From: Alistipes sp.
Lineage (GTDB): Bacteria > Bacteroidota > Bacteroidia > Bacteroidales > Rikenellaceae
Assembly (NCBI GenBank): GCA_017505725.1
Contig: JAFVOR010000043.1
Coordinates: forward strand, 31,233-95,232
Reading direction: 5' to 3'
DNA length: 64,000 nt
Shown one piece after another: positions 33,541-41,850 of this stretch. Numbering within the stretch: the first letter of the stretch is position 1; every line of letters begins with the position of its first letter. The notes beneath the pieces are model-generated. The model searched no databases. It was not told the DNA's origin and worked only from the letters and a program-made list of their open reading frames with translations. The position numbers and the translations under genes are program-made.

Positions 33541-34947
33541 ATGACGATGAAGACAGAGACTTATAATGTATTTGACGATCTCGCCACAATAACGAGTCAA
33601 CCGTCGCGTATTATGGCGATGGGTGTCGGCGGTGCTGGTGGTAATGCCATCGAGCATATGTGGGAGATGCAGATCGAGGGTGTAAACCTCGCTGCTTGTA
33701 ATACCGATAGCATCGACCTCGATAAGTTGCATATTGCCAAGGAGAATCGCATTCTGCTTGACGATGGTGTCAGCCCGGGTGGTGGTGCAGGAAATAGAAT
33801 GGACCGTGGTGCTGCGTGCGCAGCCGCTTCCTTGGACAAGGTACGCGATCTGTTCAAGGCGCGTGGCACAGAGATGCTCTTCCTGGCTGCGGGTATGGGT
33901 GCCGGTACGGGTACAGGAGCAACCCCTGTGATAGCGGAGCTGGCTCACGAGCTGGGTATCCTCACCATTGCTATTGTCACCACTCCTCCTCAGAACGAGG
34001 GTCCTCATCGCAACGAGCAGGCGCAACGAGGCATTGCCAAGTTGCGTAGATATGTCGACGCTATGATTGTGCTGAGCAACGATGCCATCGACGAACTCTA
34101 TGGCCATCTTCCTGCAAGCACAGGCTTCGATCGTGCCAACGATGTGATAGCCTTTGCAGCGAAGGGTATAGCCGAGATTATCACCCATCGCTCCAATCTG
34201 GTACACGTCGATTTCTCCGATGTATGCACAGTGATGCGTGGCAGCGGCAATGCGATTATGGGCGTGGCTACCGAGTCGGGCGAGGATCGAGCCGACAAGG
34301 TTGTCGATTCGGTGCTCAACTCACCACTTTTGGGCAAGACATCCATTAGCGGAGCTCGTGATGTGTTGATCAATATCTCGGTGTCGAAGGCTGACGGATT
34401 GACGCTCAACGAGGCGCATCGTGTGCGTGATCGTGTGCAACACTACGCCAAGACCGAGGACGAGAATGGCAATGTCCGCCTCACCAACATCATTTGGGGT
34501 ATGAGTATCAAGCCAAACCTCAATGAGGAGGATATTGAGGTTGTGATTGTGGCTACGGGCTTCGACGAGAATAATCTCGATAACTATGTCAAGACCATCA
34601 AGCAACCTGATGATGAGGTGGTGGAGGTTGTCGATGTTCAGTCAACTGAAAGTGCGGAGCAGAAGGATAAGAATACGGTTGAGGGAGGTAGCGACGAGAC
34701 TACGCAGTCGCAGACAACCCCGTCGACTACAACTCCTGCGACCGTGATAAAATATCCTCCTCGCTCTACACCAGCGCCTATTGAACGCCCTGCACGCAAC
34801 TTCTTCGAGTTCGAGGAGTGCAAGCGCACGCCGGCCTATCTCAAGCACGAGGTGCCTCTTGTCAATGTGAAGGTTGTGCATCAGGTGAGCGCTCTCGAGA
34901 AGGACGAAGCCGAGGAGGCAAATAGTGGAGAGATGAAACTGTTCTAA
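33541..34947 (+). CDS. ftsZ: cell division GTPase FtsZ
   Basis: 468 residues from the ATG at 33541 (MTMKTETYN; 33547 is equally possible). It forms the Z ring. The tubulin signature GAGTGTGATPV, the VGGAGGNA nucleotide-binding start and the HVDFSDV catalytic T7-loop region are clear. The C-terminal linker is Thr/Ser/Pro-rich, followed by RTPAYLKHEVPL, a conserved C-terminal peptide type that binds FtsA, and a further tail. The gap from ftsA is 4 bases. Confidence 0.97.
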   Translation: MTMKTETYNVFDDLATITSQPSRIMAMGVGGAGGNAIEHMWEMQIEGVNLAACNTDSIDLDKLHIAKENRILLDDGVSPGGGAGNRMDRGAACAAASLDKVRDLFKARGTEMLFLAAGMGAGTGTGATPVIAELAHELGILTIAIVTTPPQNEGPHRNEQAQRGIAKLRRYVDAMIVLSNDAIDELYGHLPASTGFDRANDVIAFAAKGIAEIITHRSNLVHVDFSDVCTVMRGSGNAIMGVATESGEDRADKVVDSVLNSPLLGKTSISGARDVLINISVSKADGLTLNEAHRVRDRVQHYAKTEDENGNVRLTNIIWGMSIKPNLNEEDIEVVIVATGFDENNLDNYVKTIKQPDDEVVEVVDVQSTESAEQKDKNTVEGGSDETTQSQTTPSTTTPATVIKYPPRSTPAPIERPARNFFEFEECKRTPAYLKHEVPLVNVKVVHQVSALEKDEAEEANSGEMKLF

Positions 34948-34969
34948 ACATTACAAAGAGGTTTAGCTG

Positions 34970-36256
34970 ATGAATTGGATAGAGTTTTTGGGGTGTCCGC
35001 CCCAGACGATAGTGCTTATGGTGGTGACATTGCTTCTGCTGTTGCTCTCGGGTATGATGTCGGCATCGGAGGTGGCATTCTTCTCGTTGCAACCTGCCGA
35101 TATACGCCACCTCAAGCAGCGCAATACGATGGCATCGGAGCGAGTGCTCAAGTTGCTGAAGAACAGCGACTCGCTTTTGGCTACCATTCTCGTGGTCAAT
35201 AATCTGGTCAATATCGCCATCGTAATATGCTCGTCGAAGGTTGTGCATACCGTGTTCAAGTTCAATAATGCGACTGTAGAGTTTCTTGTGATTAGTGTCT
35301 TTGTCACATTCCTGCTGTTGCTTTTTGGTGAGATTCTACCCAAGATTGTGGCGCAGAACTCCAATATGAAGGTGGCTTTGGCCTTTTCGCAGCCACTCTC
35401 GATAATGCGCTTTGTATTCTATCCGTTCTCCTACATACTCATCAGCACAAGTGGTCGCGTAGGTAGAATGGCTACGCCTAATGCCGAGAATATCTCGATA
35501 GAGGAGTTGGCCGATGCAGTCGATATGACCACCGAGCCCGAGAGCGAGGAGCAGAAGATTCTCTCGGGTATTGTGGCTATCTCCTCGCGCGAAGTGGAGG
35601 ATATTATGCGTCCACGCATCGATATCAAGGCGGTTGAGCAGACTATGACCTTCACCGAGGTCAAGGCTGTGATTACCGAGACAGGCTACTCTCGCTTGCC
35701 TGTCTACAACGAAGACCTCGACGATATCAAGGGTGTGCTCTTTGTCAAGGACCTGCTCGAACATATCTCCAAGGGCGATGAGTTTGGCTGGCAACGACTC
35801 ATTCGTGAACCATACTTTATCCCTATGCACAAGAAGGTCAACTCGGTGCTCGATGACTTCAAGCGTCAGAAGTTCCATATGGCGATTGTGGTCGACGAGT
35901 ATGGTGCTACGCAGGGACTTATCTCGTTGGAGGATATCTTGGAGGAGGTCGTTGGCGAAATCTCCGACGAGAGCGATGTCGACGAGTCGTTCTATCGTCG
36001 TCTCAACGAGAATACCTACCTGTTTGAGGGTAAGACACATATTGTCGATGTGACTCGAGTGCTCGACCTCGATGACGATCTCTTCGAGGATGTACAAGGC
36101 CGTGCCGAGACACTTGCGGGCCTTATGCTCGAGATCAACCGCAACTTCCTCAAGAAGGGTGACGAGGTGTCGGCTCACGGAGTCCGCTTCGTAGTCGACA
36201 ATATCGTGGGACACCGCATCGATAAAATCAAGATTATAGTCAAGGGTAATGAGTAG
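34970..36256 (+). CDS. gldE: GldE-type CNNM/CBS/CorC membrane protein
   Basis: 428 residues: a CNNM (DUF21) membrane domain with several helices (about residues 10-160; motif SGMMSASEVAFFSL), a tandem CBS pair (about 205-325; EDIMRPRIDI, VVDEYGATQGLISLEDILEE) and a C-terminal CorC/HlyC domain. In Bacteroidota these are named GldE after gliding motility genes, but they occur in non-gliding gut species, and relatives are linked to magnesium or cobalt efflux. Gliding is not implied. It overlaps the next gene by 8 bases. Confidence 0.82.
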   Translation: MNWIEFLGCPPQTIVLMVVTLLLLLLSGMMSASEVAFFSLQPADIRHLKQRNTMASERVLKLLKNSDSLLATILVVNNLVNIAIVICSSKVVHTVFKFNNATVEFLVISVFVTFLLLLFGEILPKIVAQNSNMKVALAFSQPLSIMRFVFYPFSYILISTSGRVGRMATPNAENISIEELADAVDMTTEPESEEQKILSGIVAISSREVEDIMRPRIDIKAVEQTMTFTEVKAVITETGYSRLPVYNEDLDDIKGVLFVKDLLEHISKGDEFGWQRLIREPYFIPMHKKVNSVLDDFKRQKFHMAIVVDEYGATQGLISLEDILEEVVGEISDESDVDESFYRRLNENTYLFEGKTHIVDVTRVLDLDDDLFEDVQGRAETLAGLMLEINRNFLKKGDEVSAHGVRFVVDNIVGHRIDKIKIIVKGNE

Positions 36257-36815
36257 TCGACTCATTGTTGAGGCCATAGCGTCAGAGGAGACTCTGCTTG
36301 CGCTTGCTACTGCCGAGGATCGAGCCTTTGTCGAGCAGTTCGGCTCTGCCAAGCGTCGTTGCGAGGTGCTCACTTGGCGTGCTATGGTGCGTCGTGAGTT
36401 GGGCGAGGCGGTTGCTATCTCGCACGATGAATATGGCGCACCTCAGGTCGATAACCCCAATATTTATATAAGTATATCGCATAGCCGCGATAGGGTTGCG
36501 CTGCTCATCTCCGACACTTCGTGTGCGGTCGATATCGAAGATGCAACACGCAACTTTCGCAATGTTTCATCGAAATATCTATCCCTCTCAGAGCAAATTT
36601 TGGCGGAGCGGTACAATCTCTTTGCCGAGATGTGGTGCGCCAAGGAGGCTCTCTACAAGTACCATCGAAAGGGTGGTCTCGACTATGTTGAGCAGATTTC
36701 AATTCTTGACTATAATGCTGACGACCAATGCTTTGTAGCTTCGGTATGTGATGGAGAGCCTGTCGTGGTAAGGCTAAAAAGAGAGGGCAACCACTCGATT
36801 GCCCTCATCGGTTAG
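36249..36815 (+). CDS. 4'-phosphopantetheinyl transferase superfamily protein
   Basis: 188 residues. Transfers phosphopantetheine from CoA to a Ser of a carrier protein. The Mg-binding motif AVDIED (near residue 95) and W-C-A-K-E-A-L-Y-K (near residue 136) match the Sfp/AcpT superfamily. The start overlaps gldE, which implies translational coupling. The 3' end contains a hairpin that acts as terminator for the convergent glycerate kinase gene, and the two stop codons overlap. Confidence 0.85.
   Translation: MSSRLIVEAIASEETLLALATAEDRAFVEQFGSAKRRCEVLTWRAMVRRELGEAVAISHDEYGAPQVDNPNIYISISHSRDRVALLISDTSCAVDIEDATRNFRNVSSKYLSLSEQILAERYNLFAEMWCAKEALYKYHRKGGLDYVEQISILDYNADDQCFVASVCDGEPVVVRLKREGNHSIALIG
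36773..36806 (-). terminator. terminator of glycerate kinase inside the PPTase coding sequence
   Basis: GAGGGCAA-ccactcga-TTGCCCTC (36783-36806) is a perfect 8-bp stem. On the minus strand it is followed by TCTCTTTTTAGCC, a U-rich tail, so it fits termination of the minus-strand transcript just after the glycerate kinase stop codon. Confidence 0.65.
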
Positions 36816-37942
36816 CGATATCTTTGTGCTATTCTGCGAGCCGTATCTCGCACATTCTCTTTGGCTATGGCGGGTGTCATAGCCTCTTTTTTACCCATCC
36901 CTTCGGGTGTTACGCATTCGATATGTCGAAATCCGCTATTTCGCAACTCGTCGCACCATTCCACTGCACCGCCAATGGCGATTACGGGTATGTTTTGTCT
37001 CTGTGCCGCTGCCAATACTCCACTCGGTGCTTTGCCCATAAGGGTCTGACTATCAAGCCTTCCTTCGCCCGTGATGACAAGGTCGCTACCCTCGATTCTT
37101 TGGTCGAAACCGATTGTCTCGAGCACCATATCTATGCCTCGCTTGAGTTGGGCGTGGAGTATTGCGTGGAGTCCACCTCCCACGCCACCTGCAGCACCCG
37201 CACCCTCCATCTCGCCAATCGAGCATCCGTTGTACCGTTCGACCACGCAGGCAAAGTTGCGCAAACCTCTGTCGAGTGCCTCGACCATAGCCGCATCTGC
37301 CCCCTTTTGCGGAGCGAAGATGTGTGCCGCACCCAGCTCTCCGCAGAGTGGATTTGTCACATCGCACGCCACGACAAACTCGCACTCGCCGAGTGCTGCA
37401 ATGCGTTGTGCGTCATCTATATATTCGATTCTTGCGAGATCCTTGCCTCTGCCCTCTACCTCGCATCCCCGACCATCCAAGAAGCGATAGCCGAGTGCAC
37501 GAAGTATCCCCACGCCACAGTCGTTGGTGGCACTTCCGCCTATGCACATCAGTACCCTTCGGCAACCACGCTTCACTGCGTCAGCCACCATCTCGCCTGT
37601 GCCATAGGTCGAAGTCTCCATTGGGTTGCGCTCCCCCTCTCGCAGTAGTGTCAGCCCACTTGCCGAGGCAAGCTCTATGATGGCGCTCTGCCCATCGCCG
37701 ATTATGCCATATTTTGCCTTGATGGGGCGTAGCAGAGGGTCGTGCACACACACCTCGATATACTCTCCGCCCATCGCTCCGACCAACGCTTCGAGTGTCC
37801 CCTCGCCACCATCCGCAATGGGCAGTGTGGCTATCTCGCAGTCGGGTAGCACCTCGCGCCACCCCTCGGCAAAGGCTTCAGCCACCTCGCGCGACGAGAG
37901 CGATCCCTTGAACGAATCTATGGCTATGGTGAGTCGTTGCAT
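36812..37942 (-). CDS. glycerate kinase (GarK/GlxK type)
   Basis: 376 residues from the ATG at 37942 (MQRLTIAIDSFKGSLSS); the frame continues 37 codons upstream through the promoter, which is not credible coding. Phosphorylates D-glycerate with ATP, usually to 2-phosphoglycerate. Motifs: PIADGGEGTLEAL near residue 40, a C-I-G-G-S-A-T-N-D-G-G-like stretch (here NDCGVG) and the C-terminal VITGEGRLDSQTLMGK. Convergent with the PPTase gene, divergent from MATE. Confidence 0.9.
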   Translation of the reverse strand: MQRLTIAIDSFKGSLSSREVAEAFAEGWREVLPDCEIATLPIADGGEGTLEALVGAMGGEYIEVCVHDPLLRPIKAKYGIIGDGQSAIIELASASGLTLLREGERNPMETSTYGTGEMVADAVKRGCRRVLMCIGGSATNDCGVGILRALGYRFLDGRGCEVEGRGKDLARIEYIDDAQRIAALGECEFVVACDVTNPLCGELGAAHIFAPQKGADAAMVEALDRGLRNFACVVERYNGCSIGEMEGAGAAGGVGGGLHAILHAQLKRGIDMVLETIGFDQRIEGSDLVITGEGRLDSQTLMGKAPSGVLAAAQRQNIPVIAIGGAVEWCDELRNSGFRHIECVTPEGMGKKEAMTPAIAKENVRDTARRIAQRYR

Positions 37943-37966
37943 ATCGAAAATGAGGTTTCTATTATG

Positions 37967-37974
37967 CAAATATA
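37967..37974 (-). promoter_or_regulatory. -7 box for glycerate kinase
   Basis: TATATTTG on the minus strand, about 25 bases before the ATG at 37942. No clear TTTG upstream at 19-20 bases. Confidence 0.55.
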
Positions 37975-38016
37975 ACAAAAAATAGAGAATAAAATGCGAT
38001 AAAACGAGAGTTTTTG

Positions 38017-38024
38017 TATCTTTG
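38017..38024 (+). promoter_or_regulatory. -7 box for MATE gene
   Basis: TATCTTTG lies only 9 bases before the MATE start codon, so transcription would begin within a few bases of the ATG and the mRNA may be essentially leaderless. Confidence 0.5.
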
Positions 38025-38032
38025 CAGTCGCA

Positions 38033-39454
38033 ATGAGCAGAACCGTCACACAATCACTCGGCACCGACAGCATAGGCAAACTACTTTTCAATTATGCTAC
38101 GCCAGCCATCATCGCGATGGCTATATCGTCGTTGTACCACCTCATCGACAGCGCCTTCGTAGGTCACGGTGTGGGTGGAGCAGCCATCGCTGGTATGGCT
38201 ATAACTATGCCGATTATGAATATCGGCTCCGCCTTTGGTGCTATGGTGGGAGTGGGAGCAGGTGCCCGCATCTCGTTGCGATTGGGCGAGGGCAACAAGC
38301 AGGCTGCCGAGAAAACCCTCTGCAATGCGGTGATTCTCAATGTTGTTATCGGTTTCACGATAATGGTGCTGATGCTCACCTTCCTCGACGAGATATTGTT
38401 GCTCTTCAGCGGAGGAAAGGCATCGGCCGAGACTCTCGAGTATGCTCGTGACTTTATGCGTATCATCCTGCTTGGCAATGTCACAGCCCACCTCTATTTT
38501 GGTATGAACGATATGATTCGTGCCTCGGGCAGCCCTCGCAAGTCGATGGCCATAATGCTCACCTCGGTGGTTATCAATCTGATTCTCAATCCGCTCTTCA
38601 TCTTTGTGTTTGATTGGGGCATTCGAGGCTCGGCTCTGGCTACGGTCATCTCGCAGTTTGTCGCCTTTGCTATCGCTCTGTCGCACTTCTGCTCCAAGCG
38701 TTCGTTCCTCCGCTTCAAGCGCGAGGCGTTCCACTTCGACTTGAAGATTGTGGGCAATATCCTCTCCATAGGTCTTGCGCCATTTCTGATGAATATCTGC
38801 GCCTCGATTGTTGTGGCATTTGTCAACACTGCAATGTTGCATTATGGCGGTACAGGACTTAACGATATGGTACCACGCGAGCAGGGGGCTGCCGATTTGT
38901 ATGTGGGTGCATATGGCATAGTCAACCGCATAGCCTTGCTCTTTATTATGGTGGTGCAGGGCTTGAATCAGGGTATGCAACCTATCGTGGGCTACAACTA
39001 CGGTGCTAAAAACTACGCTCGAGTGCGCAAGGCTGTCTATATGACCATCTGCTGTGGCGTTGTTATCGCAACCCTCGGCTTTCTCTTGGGCGAATCGATA
39101 CCTCACCTCATCGCGCAGGGCTTTGTCGACTCGTCGAAGGGCGGTAGCGAGCAGATGCTCGTCGATATCGCAGCGCAGGGTATGCGTCTCATTCTGATAA
39201 TGTTCCCGCTTGTTGGCTTCCAGGTTGTTGTGGGTGGATTCTTCCAATATATCGGCAAGGCGCAACTCGCCATCTTTATGTCGCTCACCCGTCAGTTGCT
39301 CTTCCTTCTACCGCTGCTGTGGTTCTTGCCCCGTTCACTCGGAGCCTATGGCGTGTGGATCTCGATGCCTATTGCCGACTCCGCTTCGATTCTCTTGGCG
39401 GCGATCCTCTTCGTGTGGCAGATGCGCAAGATTCGCAGTATGGAGAGACGGTAG
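38033..39454 (+). CDS. MATE family efflux transporter
   Basis: 473 residues with about 12 membrane helices in two halves. The start (LFNYATPAIIAMAISSLYHL, then D-x-A-F-V-G-x-G-V-G) and Q-G-L-N-Q-G-M-Q-P-I-V-G-Y-N-Y-G in the second half are typical of MATE proteins (NorM/DinF/MepA-like), which export cationic drugs or metabolites using Na+ or H+. Substrate cannot be read from sequence. Divergent from glycerate kinase. Confidence 0.93.
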   Translation: MSRTVTQSLGTDSIGKLLFNYATPAIIAMAISSLYHLIDSAFVGHGVGGAAIAGMAITMPIMNIGSAFGAMVGVGAGARISLRLGEGNKQAAEKTLCNAVILNVVIGFTIMVLMLTFLDEILLLFSGGKASAETLEYARDFMRIILLGNVTAHLYFGMNDMIRASGSPRKSMAIMLTSVVINLILNPLFIFVFDWGIRGSALATVISQFVAFAIALSHFCSKRSFLRFKREAFHFDLKIVGNILSIGLAPFLMNICASIVVAFVNTAMLHYGGTGLNDMVPREQGAADLYVGAYGIVNRIALLFIMVVQGLNQGMQPIVGYNYGAKNYARVRKAVYMTICCGVVIATLGFLLGESIPHLIAQGFVDSSKGGSEQMLVDIAAQGMRLILIMFPLVGFQVVVGGFFQYIGKAQLAIFMSLTRQLLFLLPLLWFLPRSLGAYGVWISMPIADSASILLAAILFVWQMRKIRSMERR

Positions 39455-39497
39455 TCTCACTTTGTGTGGTGAATAATTTCATTTTCTTTGTATATTT

Positions 39498-39529
39498 TTT
39501 GATATTTTGGCTGATTTTTTGTATGTTTG
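39498..39529 (+). promoter_or_regulatory. promoter upstream of fimbrillin-like gene 1
   Basis: TTTG at 39498-39501, a 20-base spacer and TATGTTTG at 39522-39529. It would give a leader of about 170 bases before the ATG at 39705. The rest of 39455-39704 shows no gene. The last bases before the start (AACTTTAATTTA) recur before the second fimbrillin-like gene and probably form an A/T-rich ribosome-loading region in place of a Shine-Dalgarno. Confidence 0.6.
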
Positions 39530-39704
39530 TACTCGAAATCTTGTCTATTTCTGTATAAATGCCCTTCTTATGTGAATATTTTGATGGGTGCATACCGATT
39601 TAATTGGCTCGATTTCAGTGGGTTACAAAGGTTGAGATACTATTTTCGCTTGGGCGAATACAATATTGTTTGATTACAATTTTATCAACTTTAATTTATA
39701 AGCT

Positions 39705-41339
39705 ATGAAAAAACTTTTACTTGTTTTGGCTGCAGCCTTCACTATGGTTGCTTGTCAGATGGATGCAAATGATTTGAACGTTGCCACAGGTGACGCAGTC
39801 GTATCATTCGCAATCGAGACCCCTGTTGTTGCAAGCCGTGCTTACAGCGATGGCTTCACTGCAACTCATCTTCAGTATGCTGTTTACGATGCAAACGGCG
39901 TTGAGCTTACCAATCTCACCAACACTACTGCTGAGATTCATGGCTCTACTACTGTAGATCTTCAGCTCGTTACAGGTAACGACTACACCGTTATCTTCTG
40001 GGCAGCTGCTCCTGGCGCTCCTTACACCGTAGACTTCGGTGGTAGTCTTGCTAATGCAGAGGTATCGGTTGATTACACCAACGCATTGAGCAACGACGAG
40101 ACTCGCGACGCATTCTTCAAGCGTCACGACTTCACAGTTCATGGCACTCAGACCGAGACTATCGAGCTCAAGCGTCCTTTCGCTCAGCTCAACATCGGTA
40201 CTAACGACTACTCGGCTGCTAAGGATGCAGGCTACGAGCCTACTTTGTCGGCTGTAACCGTAAAGAACATCTACAACACTCTCAAGCTCGCTGATGGCGC
40301 AGTAGATGGTGCAGGTGAGGTTACTTTCGGCTACAACGCAATCCCTACTACCGAGACCTTCCCAGTTGCAAACTACGACTATCTCTCGATGAACTACTTG
40401 CTCGTAGCTACTGACAAGGCTTTGGTTGATATCGAGTTTGGCTATGGCGAGGCTAACGCTACCCCTAAGACTCGCATCGTGGGTTCGGTACCAGTTCAGC
40501 GTAACTACCGTACCAACATCTTCGGTCAGTTGATGACCAGCGATGTTGATTTCAACGTGATTATCGTTCCTGATTATGAGGACGCATACAATTTGCAGCC
40601 AGTGTTCGTATCTTCTGCAGTAGAGTTGGTAACTGTTCTTGAGGGGGCTGCCGAGGGTACTACAGTTGTTTTGAACAAGGATGTTGATTTCGGTCCAGTG
40701 ACTCTTGGTGAGTTGAAGAATGTTGAGATCGAGGGTAATGGTGCAGCTATTCGTTTCGTAACCGATGCTAACACAAAGCTCGAGAATGTAACTATCCGCG
40801 ACATTAACGCTGCTCAGTTTGTTACTGGCGCAGGTCAGAGCGGTGCTTTCTTCGTAATCAGTGAGCAGGCACAGATCGACAATCTCGTAATCGAGAACTG
40901 CCATATGTTGGGTGACGGTAAAAAGAATAGCTATGGTATCACTGGTGAGCATCCAAATGCTACTATCACAGTTAAGAACTGTAGCTTTACCAATTTGGGT
41001 TATGCTATTCAGACTATCTCTGGTGGCGGTTACGCATCGTTGGTGGTTGAGGCTTGTACCTTCGAGAATATCTTGTCTTGGGCGATTATGCCACAGTATG
41101 GTTACAGCGGTGATTTGACAGTTAATGCTTGTACTTTCAACAACACCAATGGTGGTTTGGTTAAGACTGGCGCATTCAGCGGTCTCTTCACCTTCACCAA
41201 CAACACAATCACCAATAGCGTTGGTCACGATGGTAAGGACAGCAAGTGGTTCGAGGTTACTGCTGCAAACAAGGTTGTTAGCGGTAACACTAAGGACGGT
41301 GCTGACTGGACTCCAGAGGCAGCTCAGGGTTTGAACTAA
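39705..41339 (+). CDS. fimbrillin-like lipoprotein with beta-helix tail
   Basis: 544 residues. Lipoprotein signal with lipobox MVAC (Cys17), so surface-anchored. Residues 20-310 resemble Bacteroidales Mfa/FimA-type lipoproteins (possibly the DUF6562 group): ASRAYSDG at 43-50, YTVIFWAA, RPFAQLNIG and RNYRTNIFGQLMTSDVD. Arg45 lies where Rgp-type proteases cut FimA (after Arg46) during pilus maturation, which is suggestive. The C-terminal part (about 330-520) is a repeat-rich parallel beta-helix. Likely an adhesive surface protein; partner genes for a pilus are not in the window. A related gene lies downstream. Confidence 0.75.
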   Translation: MKKLLLVLAAAFTMVACQMDANDLNVATGDAVVSFAIETPVVASRAYSDGFTATHLQYAVYDANGVELTNLTNTTAEIHGSTTVDLQLVTGNDYTVIFWAAAPGAPYTVDFGGSLANAEVSVDYTNALSNDETRDAFFKRHDFTVHGTQTETIELKRPFAQLNIGTNDYSAAKDAGYEPTLSAVTVKNIYNTLKLADGAVDGAGEVTFGYNAIPTTETFPVANYDYLSMNYLLVATDKALVDIEFGYGEANATPKTRIVGSVPVQRNYRTNIFGQLMTSDVDFNVIIVPDYEDAYNLQPVFVSSAVELVTVLEGAAEGTTVVLNKDVDFGPVTLGELKNVEIEGNGAAIRFVTDANTKLENVTIRDINAAQFVTGAGQSGAFFVISEQAQIDNLVIENCHMLGDGKKNSYGITGEHPNATITVKNCSFTNLGYAIQTISGGGYASLVVEACTFENILSWAIMPQYGYSGDLTVNACTFNNTNGGLVKTGAFSGLFTFTNNTITNSVGHDGKDSKWFEVTAANKVVSGNTKDGADWTPEAAQGLN

Positions 41340-41362
41340 TCCGTTAGAGCTACTTTAGCATA

Positions 41363-41397
41363 CTGCGCTCCTCAATGCGAGGGGCGCAGTTTTTTTA
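41363..41397 (+). terminator. terminator of fimbrillin-like gene 1
   Basis: CTGCGCTCCTC-aatgc-GAGGGGCGCAG followed by seven T. Nearly identical to the terminator of the paralog at 44778-44811, so the duplication included the 3' end. Confidence 0.9.
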
Positions 41398-41429
41398 TTG
41401 CGGTGATGGTGCATTTTTTTGCATAAATC

Positions 41430-41461
41430 TTTGCTCGTTTGGAATAAAATTTCTAATTTTG
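41430..41461 (+). promoter_or_regulatory. candidate promoter between the fimbrillin-like genes
   Basis: TTTG at 41430-41433, a 20-base spacer and TAATTTTG at 41454-41461. The predicted start near 41468 is some 380 bases ahead of the ATG at 41851. A CCCCCT / AGGGGG hairpin follows at about 41493-41520. It lies outside the 64-bp inverted repeats, whereas the gene lies inside them. Confidence 0.55.
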
Positions 41462-41577
41462 TAATTGAAAATGACAGAATTATGGGGTTATGCCCCCTCC
41501 TCCTACAACCATAGGGGGGGGGTATTTTGCTTGATAATCAAACAGTTACGACGATTTAGAGTTAGGGAGCAAGAGAA

Positions 41578-41656
41578 AATATAAGGGCATCAGAGGCGTT
41601 AGGGGCATCAGAGGCGTTAGGGGCATTAAGGGCGTTAGGGTCGTTAGAGAAATAAT
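41578..41656. repeat. GTTAGGG-like degenerate tandem repeat
   Basis: Units such as GGCGTTAGGGGCATCAGA, GGCATTAAGG and GTCGTTAGAG repeat about six times. TGCCATT units and a degraded copy of the AGCGA-GAGCGAATGCCATT module follow at 41660-41700. Confidence 0.65.
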
Positions 41657-41719
41657 TTGCCATTTATTGCCATTAAGCGAGTGCAACGAGCGAATGCCAT
41701 TGACCTACGGTCTTCCTCC

Positions 41720-41783
41720 TTCGCACCTCGGCAAAGTGTGCAAGCACCCTCTGCTCTCGGTTTGGCGTCGGTTCATTGCCATT
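41720..41783. repeat. 64-bp inverted repeat, left copy
   Basis: This stretch is the exact reverse complement of 44912-44975. The two copies flank the 967-residue fimbrillin-like gene and its start region. Confidence 0.85.
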
Positions 41784-41850
41784 AATTGCCATTAAAAGAT
41801 AGAACACTTTTTACTTAACACATTTTATAAACTTTAATTTACACAACACT

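Noticed and set aside
39804-41228. 474-codon minus-strand frame opposite the first fimbrillin-like gene
   Set aside because: No recognisable features, and it is fully covered by a strong lipoprotein gene with terminator.
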